A DNA stretch of 64,000 bases from Phoronis australis (taxonomy: Eukaryota; Phoronida; Phoronidae). The stretch covers positions 373,124-437,123 of the forward strand of contig NMRA01000167.1 in the NCBI GenBank assembly GCA_002633005.1. Direction: 5' to 3'. Numbering within the stretch: position 1 is the stretch's first letter; every line of letters begins with the position of its first letter. Below are positions 45,901-51,380 of this stretch, piece by piece. The notes beneath the pieces were generated by a model. That model saw only the letters and a list, made by a program, of their open reading frames with translations, searched no databases and had not been told where the DNA came from. Both the position numbers and the translations under genes were made by a program.

Positions 45901-48012
45901 AACGATTTCATTGACGCACTGTCACGCCTTAACTTGGGACAACGAACCATTAAAAGTAGAAGTGAAAAATGAGAAAATTTATAAGGCCCATATAGCCGTC
46001 AAAGTGACCAATAGACTTTGTGGGTCAATTCACTCAAACCTAAGTTTTTCTAAAACGATTCTTTTTGTCTTTTTGAAAAGCGAAGTAATTTTTGTTGGTG
46101 TTTTACAGCTTATGGATATCTCTGGTCTTGGGTGAAGGATCCTGTAGCTGTAAAAAAAGTGTCGATCTTTGCCGCCTTGACAGCCATCTTTTCCGGCTTA
46201 GTACTTTATTCGTGGTACATGCGCACCGTTCACATTCGGGAGACCAAAGACTTGATAAACCAAGACAGGCACGACTTTGACGCCTTTGTAAGAAAACTAG
46301 CTGCCTACCTACAAGGAAACGAGGAAACATCTGAAATAGAAAGCAAAGACGACGAATGTCCATGGGAAAAAAGCCGCAGCGTTGTGAGACAAAAGTTAAA
46401 AGAGCTTAAAGGTACAACGGGCACTAATGAAACGCCAAACGTTGCCCTGAAATCTTTCCTACAATCGTGTATGATGAAGCGCAAGAACGGTGGTCAATCA
46501 ATGGACAGTGAAAATGCAAACACTGTGAAACAGAAGCACAAGCTGCAGTTGAATGCATTTGGATCGCGCATAAGTTTGCTGAAGTCGCAAAGCTGTAGCA
46601 AATTGATGAACCGTGACGGCTTGGACAATGAGCTTGCTTATCGAAAACAAGAGTTCGAGAATAGACTTGGCTCGTGCATGAATTTGTTGTGGCGAAAGAG
46701 CAATCCTGGGTTGGTGGACAGAGACTGTTTGAACAAGGCGTTTGCTAACTTGAAGCACGAGTTCCTGAAGACTAAGGTCGTCCAAGCAAACAAGACGTCG
46801 TGTTTTAATACTATCAGAACTGCCCTGAATGGTTACAATCTCTTTGTACATGCGAACGAGCAATATGAAATAGTCGCAGACAAAGCGCTGGTGCGTGACA
46901 CCCAGCGACATTTACTTGCACTTGCCTTGAAGTCACAGTACCAGGATGCGTTAAATGCAGAAGATGACGAATCGATGCAGTGGATTGCGCGTGTGGTCGA
47001 AGCAAACGGTCTCCAAACCTTTATTGACGTTGACCTCAAAGTGGGGTACGAAACGCGAAAGTCGCAACAATTTTTTCAACAACTGAGCCTGGCAATCTTC
47101 AAAATGAATAGAAAGCACCTCCACGATTTAAAACGACTGACACAACCTTCAGCAGAACTGCATGACACCCTTGCTGCAACACTCATCGTGCTTGGTGAAC
47201 GAGAGGAGGACACACGTGACTGGAGATTTTGCCAAACTATGTGTCATGATTCAAACACGTTATACAACAAGGGCCTGTTTTGGCGCATACACCGTTTCAA
47301 GGTAGATGAGGTATCCTATCACGAAGCGTCAAGAGTTCTGGAAATGTTAAACAAACATAACATTCAAACGGTGATGGAAAAGAGCTCTTTGGCCGGAAGA
47401 CTCCACCAATGGGCACATGCGGCGGCATGTCAAAGGCTGAACACCACGGAAAGGCGGATGTCTTTGCCATCAAGAACGTGTGATGAGCATGGCCAACAAC
47501 ATATAAGAGATTCTGAAAAATCAGTACAAAAAGCTGTTTCACACGATACTACTACGGATTTTACTGCTCGACATCACTTTTCAGTAACAACTGTATCTTC
47601 AAGACTGAAACAGAGAACAAGTCCCTGGAGGAAGACTTCCGCAGAAATCCCCAGGCACATGACTAGATATACAGTGCGTTCACACTCACTAAGACCACAT
47701 GAGTCAGCCACCTCTTTCTCAACAAAGCATCGCAAAGTTGCTCCACAGCCACAACTTTTGCACGGTCGCGACCTAGCTTCGCGAAAAAGTATCTCTGATA
47801 CCGCATCACCGCCAAAAGGAACAAGCTTGGCAGCTTCAGCAAACCCTGGCCAGGAGACACATGTACACCCTAGCATTCTTCAGCAGGCAAACACGCCTAT
47901 AGCGGCCAAAACGTTGGAGAAAGAGTGCAAAGGAAACGAGTCACCTGAATCGAGTAGTGTGGAGAACAAGAAATTGGAGAAACATCACAAAGATATTGTC
48001 AGCGAAGACTAG
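12778..48012 (+). CDS. Large Ig/TSP1 transmembrane receptor-like gene (multi-exon, spliced span)
   Basis: Twenty spliced exons can be chained from 12778. All internal exons are phase 1-1, with GT donors, AG acceptors and no frame breaks, giving about 2,190 residues. The order is TSP1, Ig1-Ig4, a 13-aa mini-exon, IgB1-IgB4, Ig9, Ig10 (split), Ig11-Ig13, a two-exon unassigned module, TSP1, TM helix and cytoplasmic tail. Most Ig exons begin with the residue pattern xGP and contain the canonical Cys-Trp-Cys framework of I-set/C2-type domains. The expected role is cell-surface adhesion or recognition; ligand and signalling are unknown. The 5' end and signal peptide were not located with certainty. 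Uniform phase 1-1 exons would permit skipping of any domain without frameshift. Confidence 0.75.
13500..13802 (+). CDS. Exon: Ig domain 1
   Basis: The exon is 303 nt (101 codons), phase 1-1; acceptor CTACAACAG|GTGG, donor ATGT|GTAAGT. It starts GPTQLTLFENGK, with the first Ig cysteine in LECKTD, the core tryptophan in FTWNLS and the second cysteine in VVCLARN. Several N-x-S/T sequons are present. It is a complete single Ig fold in one exon. Confidence 0.85.
13921..14283 (+). CDS. Exon: Ig domain 2
   Basis: The exon is 363 nt (121 codons), phase 1-1, 118 bp after Ig1; acceptor GTGATTTCAG|TTGG, donor ATTT|GTAAGT. It starts GPTVMELLVNNGQC, with VVTCKTDD and ITWLVL as the B/C-strand core. The second half is cysteine-rich (DGCKGRCKGEN), implying an extra disulphide relative to a plain I-set domain. 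It ends MNLTLDVI. Confidence 0.83.
14284..15993. other. Intron, nothing coding seen
   Basis: This 1.7-kb intron separates Ig2 and Ig3. A stretch at about 15715-15850 resembles 35905-36010 ('agtg..tgaaagtttca.gtg.att' and 'ttccgaaat'), suggesting a short dispersed repeat. No additional exon was found. Confidence 0.5.
15994..16290 (+). CDS. Exon: Ig domain 3
   Basis: The exon is 297 nt (99 codons), phase 1-1; acceptor GGCACTCAG|ATGGG, donor TTGT|GTAAGT. It starts GPDDSAKLML, with VNVTCSTRKCNPSC, then FWHRPGQEY and LTCVITNSR. The CNPSC pair is an additional cysteine pattern that recurs as CYPAC in the IgB exons, hinting at shared ancestry. Confidence 0.83.
16620..16931 (+). CDS. Exon: Ig domain 4 (IgA, the intact copy)
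   Basis: The exon is 312 nt (104 codons), phase 1-1; acceptor GCTTTGCAG|TTGG, donor GCAG|GTACAA. It starts GPSSVSIEGVLVKNG, with the core ALTCKSDD, IRWLTTIPG and ITCLGQN. It is the functional member of a duplicated exon; two decayed copies lie at 19925-20300 and 23520-23745. Confidence 0.83.
17060..17098 (+). CDS. 39-nt mini-exon between IgA and IgB
   Basis: The acceptor TTTTCAAG|ATTCAC and donor CAATAG|GTGAGT enclose exactly 39 nt (13 codons, phase 1-1) encoding an acidic linker, DSRNVDFDDIRAI. Degenerate counterparts occur at about 20432-20476 (acceptor AG lost) and 23865-23911 in the two downstream repeat units. Skipping it would leave the frame intact, so it may be optional. Confidence 0.5.
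   Translation: MHEMSILTTSGQ
17197..17475 (+). CDS. Exon: Ig domain 5 (IgB1)
   Basis: The exon is 279 nt (93 codons), phase 1-1; acceptor CTTGAAG|ACGG, donor TAGTT|GTGAGT. It starts GPYQENITLRVDGK and contains VTLTCLTPGCYPAC and VIRCTASN. It is the first of four tandem exons of identical length. Unlike IgB2-4 it reads FRLTGR rather than FEWTGR, so the core tryptophan is replaced by Leu here. Confidence 0.8.
18060..18385 (+). repeat. R7 dispersed repeat (copy 2)
   Basis: This intronic copy matches 4560-4905, including 'acagaacgaggattggt' at about 18336 and a 'gagtatgaatttt' block at about 18265. Confidence 0.45.
19920..20305 (+). pseudogene. Dead second IgA exon, split by a MITE
   Basis: The sequence matches the intact IgA exon (16620-16931): 'gacgtgcaggtcggac' corresponds to its first-cysteine region, and 'accagcttcagcttttc' with 'ctgaggacgatt' to its 3' half. 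An R3 MITE (20014-20144) sits between the two halves, right after the region equivalent to the Trp motif. The 5' part is truncated with no acceptor, and indels near 20225 destroy the second-cysteine motif. It cannot encode an Ig domain. Confidence 0.8.
20014..20144. mobile_element. R3 MITE copy 1
   Basis: This ~130-bp element shares 'aagacttcgcgagattacg' and terminal inverted repeats (left AACGCTAGGACCTCGCTA, right TAGGTTCTAGCGT) with 34814-34942 and the more diverged 31407-31527. It has no coding capacity; no clear target duplication is visible. Confidence 0.75.
20573..20851 (+). CDS. Exon: Ig domain 6 (IgB2)
   Basis: The exon is 279 nt, phase 1-1, with acceptor CTCGAAG|ACGG and donor TAGTT|GTGAGT. 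It is closely similar to IgB1, with MTLTCLTPVCYPAC, FEWTGRPF and VISCTAKN. The frame is intact despite decay of the neighbouring IgA and mini-exon copies. Confidence 0.8.
21367..22035 (+). repeat. Local direct duplication in an intron
   Basis: About 140 bp at 21367-21510 recurs at 21893-22035: 'cttagaaatccacgattagtc', 'gatcaaaaatgggcat' and 'gatattcat' all align. The two copies are about 525 bp apart. Non-coding. Confidence 0.65.
23520..23745 (+). pseudogene. Dead third IgA exon
   Basis: It matches IgA at 'atgacgctgacctgccgg', 'actggccagagtataaacacc' and 'gaagacgattacttgtctcggacag'. A ~20-bp deletion removes the region between the glycosylated loop and the E strand, and in-frame stops follow. 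It has no usable acceptor. Confidence 0.75.
24008..24286 (+). CDS. Exon: Ig domain 7 (IgB3)
   Basis: The exon is 279 nt, phase 1-1, with acceptor CCCGAAG|ACGG and donor TAGTT|GTGAGT. Key residues are MTLTCLTPVCNPAC, FEWTGRSF and VIRCTATN. The second member of the extra cysteine pair is kept. Confidence 0.8.
24464..24742 (+). CDS. Exon: Ig domain 8 (IgB4)
   Basis: The exon is 279 nt, phase 1-1, only 177 bp after IgB3; acceptor CTTGAAG|ACGG, donor AAGTT|GTGAGT. Key residues are MTLTCLTPVCYPAC, FEWTGRPF and AFRCIARN. Its upstream intron end is most like that of IgB1 (GTTGATCTTGAAG). Confidence 0.8.
25258..26165 (+). mobile_element. Truncated, internally deleted LINE (endonuclease plus RT scraps)
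   Basis: 25272-25624 encodes the C-terminal half of an AP-type endonuclease: MGDLNARTDSLDD, GNALIDMCFELNVHIAN, then a SDHLPI catalytic end. At 25720-25850 the RT motif LLYADD appears, followed after a frame change by LGVFITPKLSW and CYGAETWGF, typical post-RT sequence. Most of the RT domain is missing. It lies in the intron after IgB4, in the same orientation as the gene. It is similar in organisation to the LINE at 40606-42345. Confidence 0.8.
26165..26302. repeat. Dispersed repeat R5 (copy 2)
   Basis: It matches 10655-10808 ('aaattctcccaga', 'ggcagttcaggggtg', 'gtctgaagggcaaaatcctg', 'gggtccacc'). It abuts the 3' end of the LINE remnant. Confidence 0.6.
26598..26921 (+). CDS. Exon: Ig domain 9
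   Basis: The exon is 324 nt (108 codons), phase 1-1; acceptor ACTTTGCAG|ATGGG, donor TTTCAG|GTTGGA. It starts GPTSVVFTNRQ and has a CSNGTC pair near residue 15, then VSIACRTDE and RVVCTANN. The C-strand tryptophan is replaced (LMEIEVS). Confidence 0.82.
26922..28636. other. Intron, nothing coding seen
   Basis: I found no exon with phase 1-1 splice sites. Open frames at 27119-27406 (-) and 27659-27853 (+) do not look like proteins. Confidence 0.4.
28637..28774 (+). CDS. Exon: first half of Ig domain 10
   Basis: The exon is 138 nt (46 codons), phase 1-1; acceptor TTTTCAG|TTGG, donor TTGG|GTAAGT. It encodes GPANVYFHQAGG, then VVSLKCSTDF and MYFL, so it holds the first Ig cysteine and stops at the C strand. 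The rest of the domain is at 30480-30656. Confidence 0.75.
28775..30479. other. Intron inside Ig domain 10
   Basis: This 1.7-kb intron splits one Ig domain. No further exon or recognised repeat is visible. Open frames at 29730-30005 (+) are in competing frames and unlikely to be coding. Confidence 0.45.
30480..30656 (+). CDS. Exon: second half of Ig domain 10
   Basis: The exon is 177 nt (59 codons), phase 1-1; acceptor ACATTAAG|GCCAG, donor CATTG|GTAAGA. It encodes a basic N-terminal stretch, then REIEVKLSIKESERG and EITCKAFNSRDN with the second Ig cysteine, ending KVSIDVI. With 28637-28774 it gives 105 codons, the normal size of an Ig exon in this gene. Confidence 0.72.
30657..32455. other. 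Intron with one MITE copy
   Basis: Apart from the R3 copy at 31407-31527 I see nothing assignable. A 92-codon open frame at 30794-31072 (+) has no splice context that fits the gene's phase. Confidence 0.4.
31407..31527. mobile_element. R3 MITE copy 2 (diverged)
   Basis: It contains 'agcaagacttcgcgagatta' and 'gtgtactttaaatga' as in the other copies and ends CAGTAACTCC...GCGTTACTG. It is more diverged, with degraded terminal repeats. Confidence 0.6.
32456..32791 (+). CDS. Exon: Ig domain 11
   Basis: The exon is 336 nt (112 codons), phase 1-1; acceptor ACTTTCAG|TTGG, donor TTCTT|GTAAGT. It starts GPTRITSFDCTG, with LHLNCITD and ELTCEARN as core cysteines and a further CTG/ICE pair in the N-terminal loop, similar in placement to the pair in Ig9. 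The C-strand tryptophan is missing (IIFTIKK). Confidence 0.83.
32983..33145 (+). repeat. TTAA-type transposon terminus, family R1 (copy 2)
   Basis: TTAA at 32983-32986 begins TTAAAGGTGAAGGCAACC and the copy matches 1-165 (inverted) and 50992-51157 (direct). It leads directly into a THAP ORF, so this is the copy that best shows what the element is. Confidence 0.75.
33252..33444 (+). pseudogene. THAP-domain ORF fragment of a Kolobok-like transposon
   Basis: ATG at 33252 opens a THAP C2CH zinc finger: PHCCCVPGC, then GVPLHRFPMDDTLRRTW, then VENYRVCGKHF at residues 54-64. This is the DNA-binding head of a transposase or THAP protein. The ORF collapses at the ambiguous base N (33445) immediately after the HF, and the following sequence is intron leading to Ig12. 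It lies 106 bp after the R1 end, in the same orientation as the host gene. The catalytic part and the right-hand terminus are absent. Confidence 0.75.
33594..33929 (+). CDS. Exon: Ig domain 12
   Basis: The exon is 336 nt (112 codons), phase 1-1; acceptor CTTTGTACAG|TTCT, donor GACAG|GTACTG. It reads LIKGPHSVSMTF, ISIVCLSG and VITCIAKNN. An alternative acceptor (AAAAG|GTCC, 33605) would trim four residues; I chose the upstream one for its better pyrimidine tract. Confidence 0.78.
34200..34366 (-). mobile_element. tRNA-derived SINE (head region)
   Basis: Read on the - strand, ACAAAGTGGTCTAGTGG carries an RNA polymerase III A-box-like TGGTCTAGTGG, followed about 40 nt later by a degenerate B-box region around AGAATTTAAATCTAGG. 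The intervening GCTCCGGGCTCCCGT resembles a tRNA anticodon arm. The B box is mutated (GGTTCAAA-type consensus lost), so it is an old SINE copy rather than a working tRNA. It lies in the intron after Ig12. Confidence 0.55.
34814..34942. mobile_element. R3 MITE copy 3 (best preserved)
   Basis: This 129-bp element has terminal inverted repeats CGTTCAGTAACGCTAGGACC (left) and the complement of GGTCCTAGCGTCTACTGAACG (right), nearly perfect over about 26 bp. The centre 'aagacttcgcgagattacgtg' is shared with the other copies. Confidence 0.8.
36089..36415 (+). CDS. Exon: Ig domain 13
   Basis: The exon is 327 nt (109 codons), phase 1-1; acceptor CTATGACAG|GGGG, donor GTGG|GTAAGT. It starts GPKTVTLQGIDGVSRVQGG, with ISVLQCMAKG and KFNCRAVNTRDN as core cysteines. 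The C-strand Trp position is occupied by Phe (AMEFVAG). Confidence 0.83.
36922..37044 (+). CDS. Exon: unassigned module, part 1
   Basis: The exon is 123 nt (41 codons), phase 1-1; acceptor TATTTTTGCAG|TTGA, donor CCCG|GTACGT. It encodes DLYYIDSTEQRVLVTAIL, then SLNMKQKCSYNP. It follows Ig13 by 506 bp and fits the gene's phase. No family is recognised; it is not an Ig domain. Confidence 0.6.
37097..37240 (+). CDS. Exon: unassigned module, part 2
   Basis: The acceptor TTTCACGTAG|ACTT is 52 bp after part 1. The frame encodes FYANRECIKKQMENLPEL, then KLTFSLSSVRRRF. A weak donor AAAT|GTTTCA at 37240 keeps phase 1 and joins the TSP1 exon at 44057. If it is not used, the frame runs seven more codons to a TAA at 37258-37260, which would give a secreted form lacking TSP1, TM and tail. 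With part 1 it forms an 89-residue domain with one Cys in each half. Confidence 0.55.
37261..39350. other. Intron stretch, nothing firm
   Basis: I see no exon of this gene. A protein-like but broken stretch at about 38920-39170 (VADSCGCHK, DGEGCCNKHTDG, QEHNLGGIIYNERC) contains stops and is unassigned. It may belong to degraded mobile DNA next to the Penelope element. Confidence 0.35.
39360..43760 (+). mobile_element. Penelope-like element (RT plus GIY-YIG), interrupted and decayed
   Basis: An N-terminal block (VVNLSSTPISDAERALFSKG at about 39900) is followed by RT motifs in several frames. These are KPALLYGLPKTRMDG and PLRPIVSC (40165-40600); then, beyond an inserted LINE, GSLDVCSLFTNVP (42368-42409), GVAMASPLGPVVANIFM (42562-42612) and YVDDTLVVFS (42675-42704); then a GIY-YIG endonuclease around FYIGLTQRRLCGRLKGH (43327-43377). 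RT plus C-terminal GIY-YIG defines Penelope-like retroelements. Frameshifts at about 40027, 42640, 43000 and 43450 make it inactive. It lies in the intron before the membrane-proximal TSP1 exon, in the same orientation as the gene. Confidence 0.85.
40606..42345 (-). mobile_element. LINE inserted antisense into the Penelope element
   Basis: The - strand frame from 42345 to 41618 encodes the C-terminal half of an AP-endonuclease (FGKTLIDLCMGHGIHIVNG, RGCSTIDYVLAE) and the linker to the RT. Post-RT sequence follows at about 41300-40701 (YPLKCYSMLREQG, then the Cys-rich KCGICCLGEIEDESHFLCRC). The RT core is missing. The 3' end carries an ATT/ATC microsatellite tail (rc of 40603-40635). CACTTAAT lies at both edges (40598-40605 and 42346-42353) as a target duplication. 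Removing the insert restores the Penelope reading ...VRALNDAPFMGSLD. Confidence 0.88.
44057..44245 (+). CDS. Exon: membrane-proximal thrombospondin type-1 repeat
   Basis: The exon is 189 nt (63 codons), phase 1-1; acceptor TTTTTCAG|TTGA, donor AGAG|GTTTGT. It encodes DGNWAAWKEWGDCSSTCGNG, then RTC, GRFCPG, VCTG and FPCD: the W..W..W..CS..CG.G signature and six cysteines of TSP1. It sits immediately before the TM exon. Confidence 0.85.
44246..46108. other. Last intron, nothing coding seen
   Basis: No extra exon with fitting phase was found. ACATGTA palindromes are frequent (44340-44415). Confidence 0.45.
46109..48012 (+). CDS. Terminal exon: transmembrane helix and ~600-residue cytoplasmic tail
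   Basis: The acceptor GTTTTACAG|CTTA in phase 1 opens 634 codons to TAG at 48010. Residues ~18-38 (VSIFAALTAIFSGLVLYSWYM region) form one TM helix with basic residues on the inner side. Two consecutive ~38-residue repeats follow (nt ~46555-46775: SLLKSQSCSKLMNRDGL and NLLWRKSNPGLVDRDCL, each leading to a K..EFE/L-type end). A helical region at nt ~47100-47440 (LAATLIVLGEREEDTRDW ... LAGRLHQWAHAA) resembles the base of the dynein heavy-chain stalk by eye. The last ~150 residues are Ser/Thr/Lys-rich and probably disordered. There is no kinase, ITIM or death-fold motif. A duplicated copy lies at 51381. Confidence 0.82.
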
Positions 48013-49128
48013 ACATCATTACGTACTACGAAAGGCACAAAGAATTCTGACTATTCAAGTCATGTGGCCACAGCTAACCAATTCTCTGCCCAGTGTATGA
48101 AAGTAAACATGAGTCATGTTAAAAATCTTCCCTCGTCGAACTTTGAAATCAGATGAACAAGATACACGTATCAGAATTTTATAAAACTGAATAAGTATAC
48201 ATGTGAGCCACCACGAGGTGAAAGCATGCCTACGAAACATAAAAAAAAAACAATATCAACACCAAAACTCCTAAATATTCGACAGATTGCATACTTCAAT
48301 CTAAATTGAGCCGTTTCGATACCTGGCACAAAATGTGACGCATTTCAATTTTCCAGGCATTGAAGATCTGAGAGCAAAAAGAAATCCAGCGGGATAATGA
48401 ATGGGGTAAATCTAAAAATTACACATAACATCTGACCATAACAAAGCGAGATTCAGAAAACGGTACCCTAGAGTCAAGACTTAATTAGCATTTCCGCCTG
48501 GTGTAGATATTTGACATCAGGTTCTCGATTCTCCAATCAATAATGAGATCTAACGGTTTACAAAAATTATTGGAGCACACTTCGCATAATATAATAAAAT
48601 AAGTTCACACGACAGTAGCGTTCCAGGCTGAACATTGGTTTGGTTACAGAACTATTGCAAGTTACTCAAAAAGGGGAACAGAATTCAATTCAAATCACGC
48701 ACTAGTATAAACTTTTGTCTAAGAAATGAGAAAATAATGGCATCTGATTTTTGAACAAGTGCCTTTTCGTTTTAGATAGCTGAATGTGATTATCTACATT
48801 GTACAGCTGTACACCATACTAGTTTCGTTTAGTGGGAAAAAGACGCAAACGGATACGTGACCAAAAATAGGTGAAAGTCAAACCATTCAATACATCGTGG
48901 CGAATACCATACTCAAGTAGACACCATTATCAGTGAAAATCCGTAGCTTAGTACATCCCTGCGATGGGTAGCCTCTGTGGCGATGTAGTGTGACCAGTGC
49001 TGTAGAGGACACAGAAGCGTAATGCCCGGAGACAATAAGCTGCCGGCGTTTTTTAATCGCCCTTGGGATGTGTCCTGGGGGCCCTTCGGTCCCCCTTTAT
49101 CCGCCTATGGCATGACACCGTAATTGTT
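48013..49128. other. 3' flank of the receptor gene
   Basis: This stretch holds no coding sequence. A possible polyadenylation signal AATAAA lies at 48593-48598, about 580 nt after the stop. The stretch is conserved with 53230-54600 because it is part of the duplication. Confidence 0.45.
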
Positions 49129-49136
49129 ACTTTATC

Positions 49137-49749
49137 CACAGGCGTCCTCAGCTTCTGATCGTCCCCAATACACTACATATAATACTACAAGGTATGACAC
49201 TTCCGACCAGAAATTCCACGGGTGCTTCACTTCAGCCGTCCATAGCAAACATAAAACTCAATAAATTTACACAAAACAGAGGTTCAACAAACCATGAAGA
49301 ATTGTTCTTTCTCCCAATACCATTTACGGTGTCCTGTTGCCGCTCGAGGTCAAGGACGGTACGGAAATTGCCGGTGAGTTACGGAAGTACCGACATCGGT
49401 CGCGTAAAGTCACGATGTCGGTACTTCCGTAACTCACCGGCAATTTCCATACCGTCCTTAACCTCGAGCGGCAACCGATGGACGTGCGCGGGGTTTTTTT
49501 GTGAACATTTTTGTTCTTTGACTGCGAATTTCTTACGAAGTCGCCGGAACAGGACACCGTGAATGGTATTGGGAGAAAGAACAATTCTTCATGGTTTGTT
49601 GAACCTCTGTTTTGTGTAAATTTATTGAGTTTTATGTTTGCTATGGACGGCTGAAGTGAAGCACCCGTGGAATTTCTGGTCGGAAGTGTCATACCTTGTA
49701 GTATTATATGTAGTGTATTGGGGACGATCAGAAGCTGAGGACGCCTGTG
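49137..49749. mobile_element. 613-bp palindromic MITE with 8-bp target duplication
   Basis: Outer arms of about 200 bp (49137-49338 and 49548-49749) are near-perfect inverted repeats starting CACAGGCGTCCTCAG. A second, inner inverted repeat of ~60 bp (49339-49398 and 49412-49474) forms another stem. ACTTTATC flanks both sides (49129-49136 and 49750-49757). The 8-bp duplication fits hAT- or P-type transposition. The apparent ORFs on both strands that start MTLPTRNSTG are mirror images of the arms, not genes. The equivalent site in copy B (~54610) is empty. Confidence 0.9.
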
Positions 49750-50429
49750 ACTTTATCATGAAAAACTAATCTAACATTCATTACTGAGCGAGCATATGTG
49801 TATGTTACTCCGAACGCTTCAAAGACTAATTACACAAACAAAATGTTTCACAAGCAACGATGTTTCAATGATTACCCGGTACAGTGTGCACACGTGCATG
49901 AACTCGAGTGCGCGAACTTGAAGTGGGCATTCTTGAAAGCAGCTGTTGTTATTTTTAACATGATTTTAAAGTTAGTAAAAAATCAGATACTACTGACCAG
50001 TCCAAGTTACACGATTATCTGTTATCTGCACTCACCAGCTCCGCCTTATCGAATCATCCACGTTTCGACATAAGGTTTTGGGACGAACATGACCATTTGA
50101 TCTTGCCAAACAGTGAGTTGGAGGTATTTTCTAACAGCAAACAGGAGCGTTCGTCTGTTTGAACAGATATTAAAATATCCGATTCATTTCTCTGAATCTT
50201 CGTTCACAGTCAGCTGTACTCCAATCGCCAGAAGGCAATTGTTTATGCAGAACGAACAACTGTGGACGAAACACTAAGGTTTATTGAGAGCTAAATAGAA
50301 TGAAAGTTACCAGCGCAAAATGGCAGACGGCAGAGAGAGGGTGCTGACTACAGCTAAACGACACCTGGCGGACTGGCGTGATTTCTCTTTCTCCACAAAA
50401 ACATAAACTAACAACAAATAAGTAGGCTA

Positions 50430-50960
50430 ATAAACGTGAGGAAACTTTCACTGTCCTTAGTTAAGTACGTAATCCTGTAAATACGAGGGTGGGCGGTGAG
50501 AACGTGGCGTCCGGAGGCAGCGACAATGTCTGAGGAACAGGCGGACGCTGTAGATCAGGAGGCAACGTGACTGACGAAGAATCGGCTGACACCGGCATAC
50601 CAACAGGACGAGTGTCATTGGAGTACGGTACATCGTCGTCATCCAGCGTCGGAGCTGGTGAAGGCAACTCGGCACGCGCAGAGAAAAACTCTGGCACAAC
50701 GTAGCAATCATCCAGTTTGACTTTGTAAGATGTGGAGCGTAGTTGTCAACCAACAAACTTGCGGATATAACACCAGTCGTCCTCGATGGACACTACCAAG
50801 TATCGATCACGAGCCTTTGTCTTGTCGCGACCTGCGTGGAGGTACTCTAGATCACCTACAGCCAAAGAGGTAGGGCGAAGCCGGTGTCGTCTCTGGGGAT
50901 TCTTCGAGCTTTTGCTGTGTGAATGATTCACAGTCCGGGCACGGTCATTTGTTGTAAGAT
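50430..50960 (-). mobile_element. Gypsy-type LTR retrotransposon fragment (3' end of pol)
   Basis: On the - strand a frame reads SLAVGDLEYLHAGRDKTKAR, then RYLVVSIEDDWCYIRKFVG, a stop, and QLRSTSYKVKLDDCYVV. This is the region after the integrase core of Gypsy-like polyproteins. A proline-rich stretch follows. The in-frame TGA at about 50744 and loss of frame at about 50945 show it is dead. Its right edge lies just before the TTAA of the R1 copy. Confidence 0.65.
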
Positions 50961-50991
50961 CATTTCTCTGTCAGACACAAGGAGTTGTTCA

Positions 50992-51157
50992 TTAAAGGCG
51001 AAGGCAACCCTTTTCAATGTCATTTTGAGCTAAAATAAGGTTGGTTGGTTATCCTAGACATAATTTCCACTTAATTACAGCTTTTCGTAATTTTATAAAT
51101 TACTCGTCCGCTACTCCGGAAGTGACGTTTTAGGAGGCAAGCGTTTCCCGCCACTTG
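50992..51157 (+). repeat. TTAA-type transposon terminus, family R1 (copy 3)
   Basis: TTAA at 50992-50995 begins TTAAAGGCGAAGGCAACCC and the copy matches 32983-33145 throughout. About 190 bp of unassigned, leader-like sequence follows up to copy B of the duplication. No THAP ORF is visible after it. Confidence 0.72.
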
Positions 51158-51380
51158 GTTTTGCGTTGACTTTACCGTGCGAATCTGTTCTGTTCTACTT
51201 TTGTTTTGTGCTGTTTTTCAACAATTGTCGCCACCACTTTCCATCGGCGAGTACTCTGCGGCAACATAGGTTAGTAGAGAACTAAACTACGTTGGATTTA
51301 GGGATAGCTCCAACACTTTAGACAAGTCCACAATAAACTTATCAAAGTTTGGCTCACCGATCTGTTCACTGGACGACGAA

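Larger units (their letters stand above)
46130..50280 (+). repeat. Segmental duplication, copy A
   Basis: It is directly repeated at about 51381-56150. Homology begins at the lysine codons just before the TM segment and continues through the stop, the 3' flank ('gagccgtttcgatacctggcac', 'aatgcccggaga', 'atgtttcaatga.tacccggta') to 'gttcacagtcagctgtact' at about 50203. A palindromic MITE at 49137-49749 is present only in this copy. Confidence 0.88.

Noticed and set aside
46498-47876. Several antisense ORFs over the tail exon (e.g. 46498-46911, 47574-47876)
   Set aside because: They are shadows of the + strand coding frame; the same shadows recur antisense to copy B.
49194-49692. Two 122-codon ORFs on opposite strands with the same first ~48 residues
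   Set aside because: They are the two arms of the palindromic MITE read from each side, not genes.
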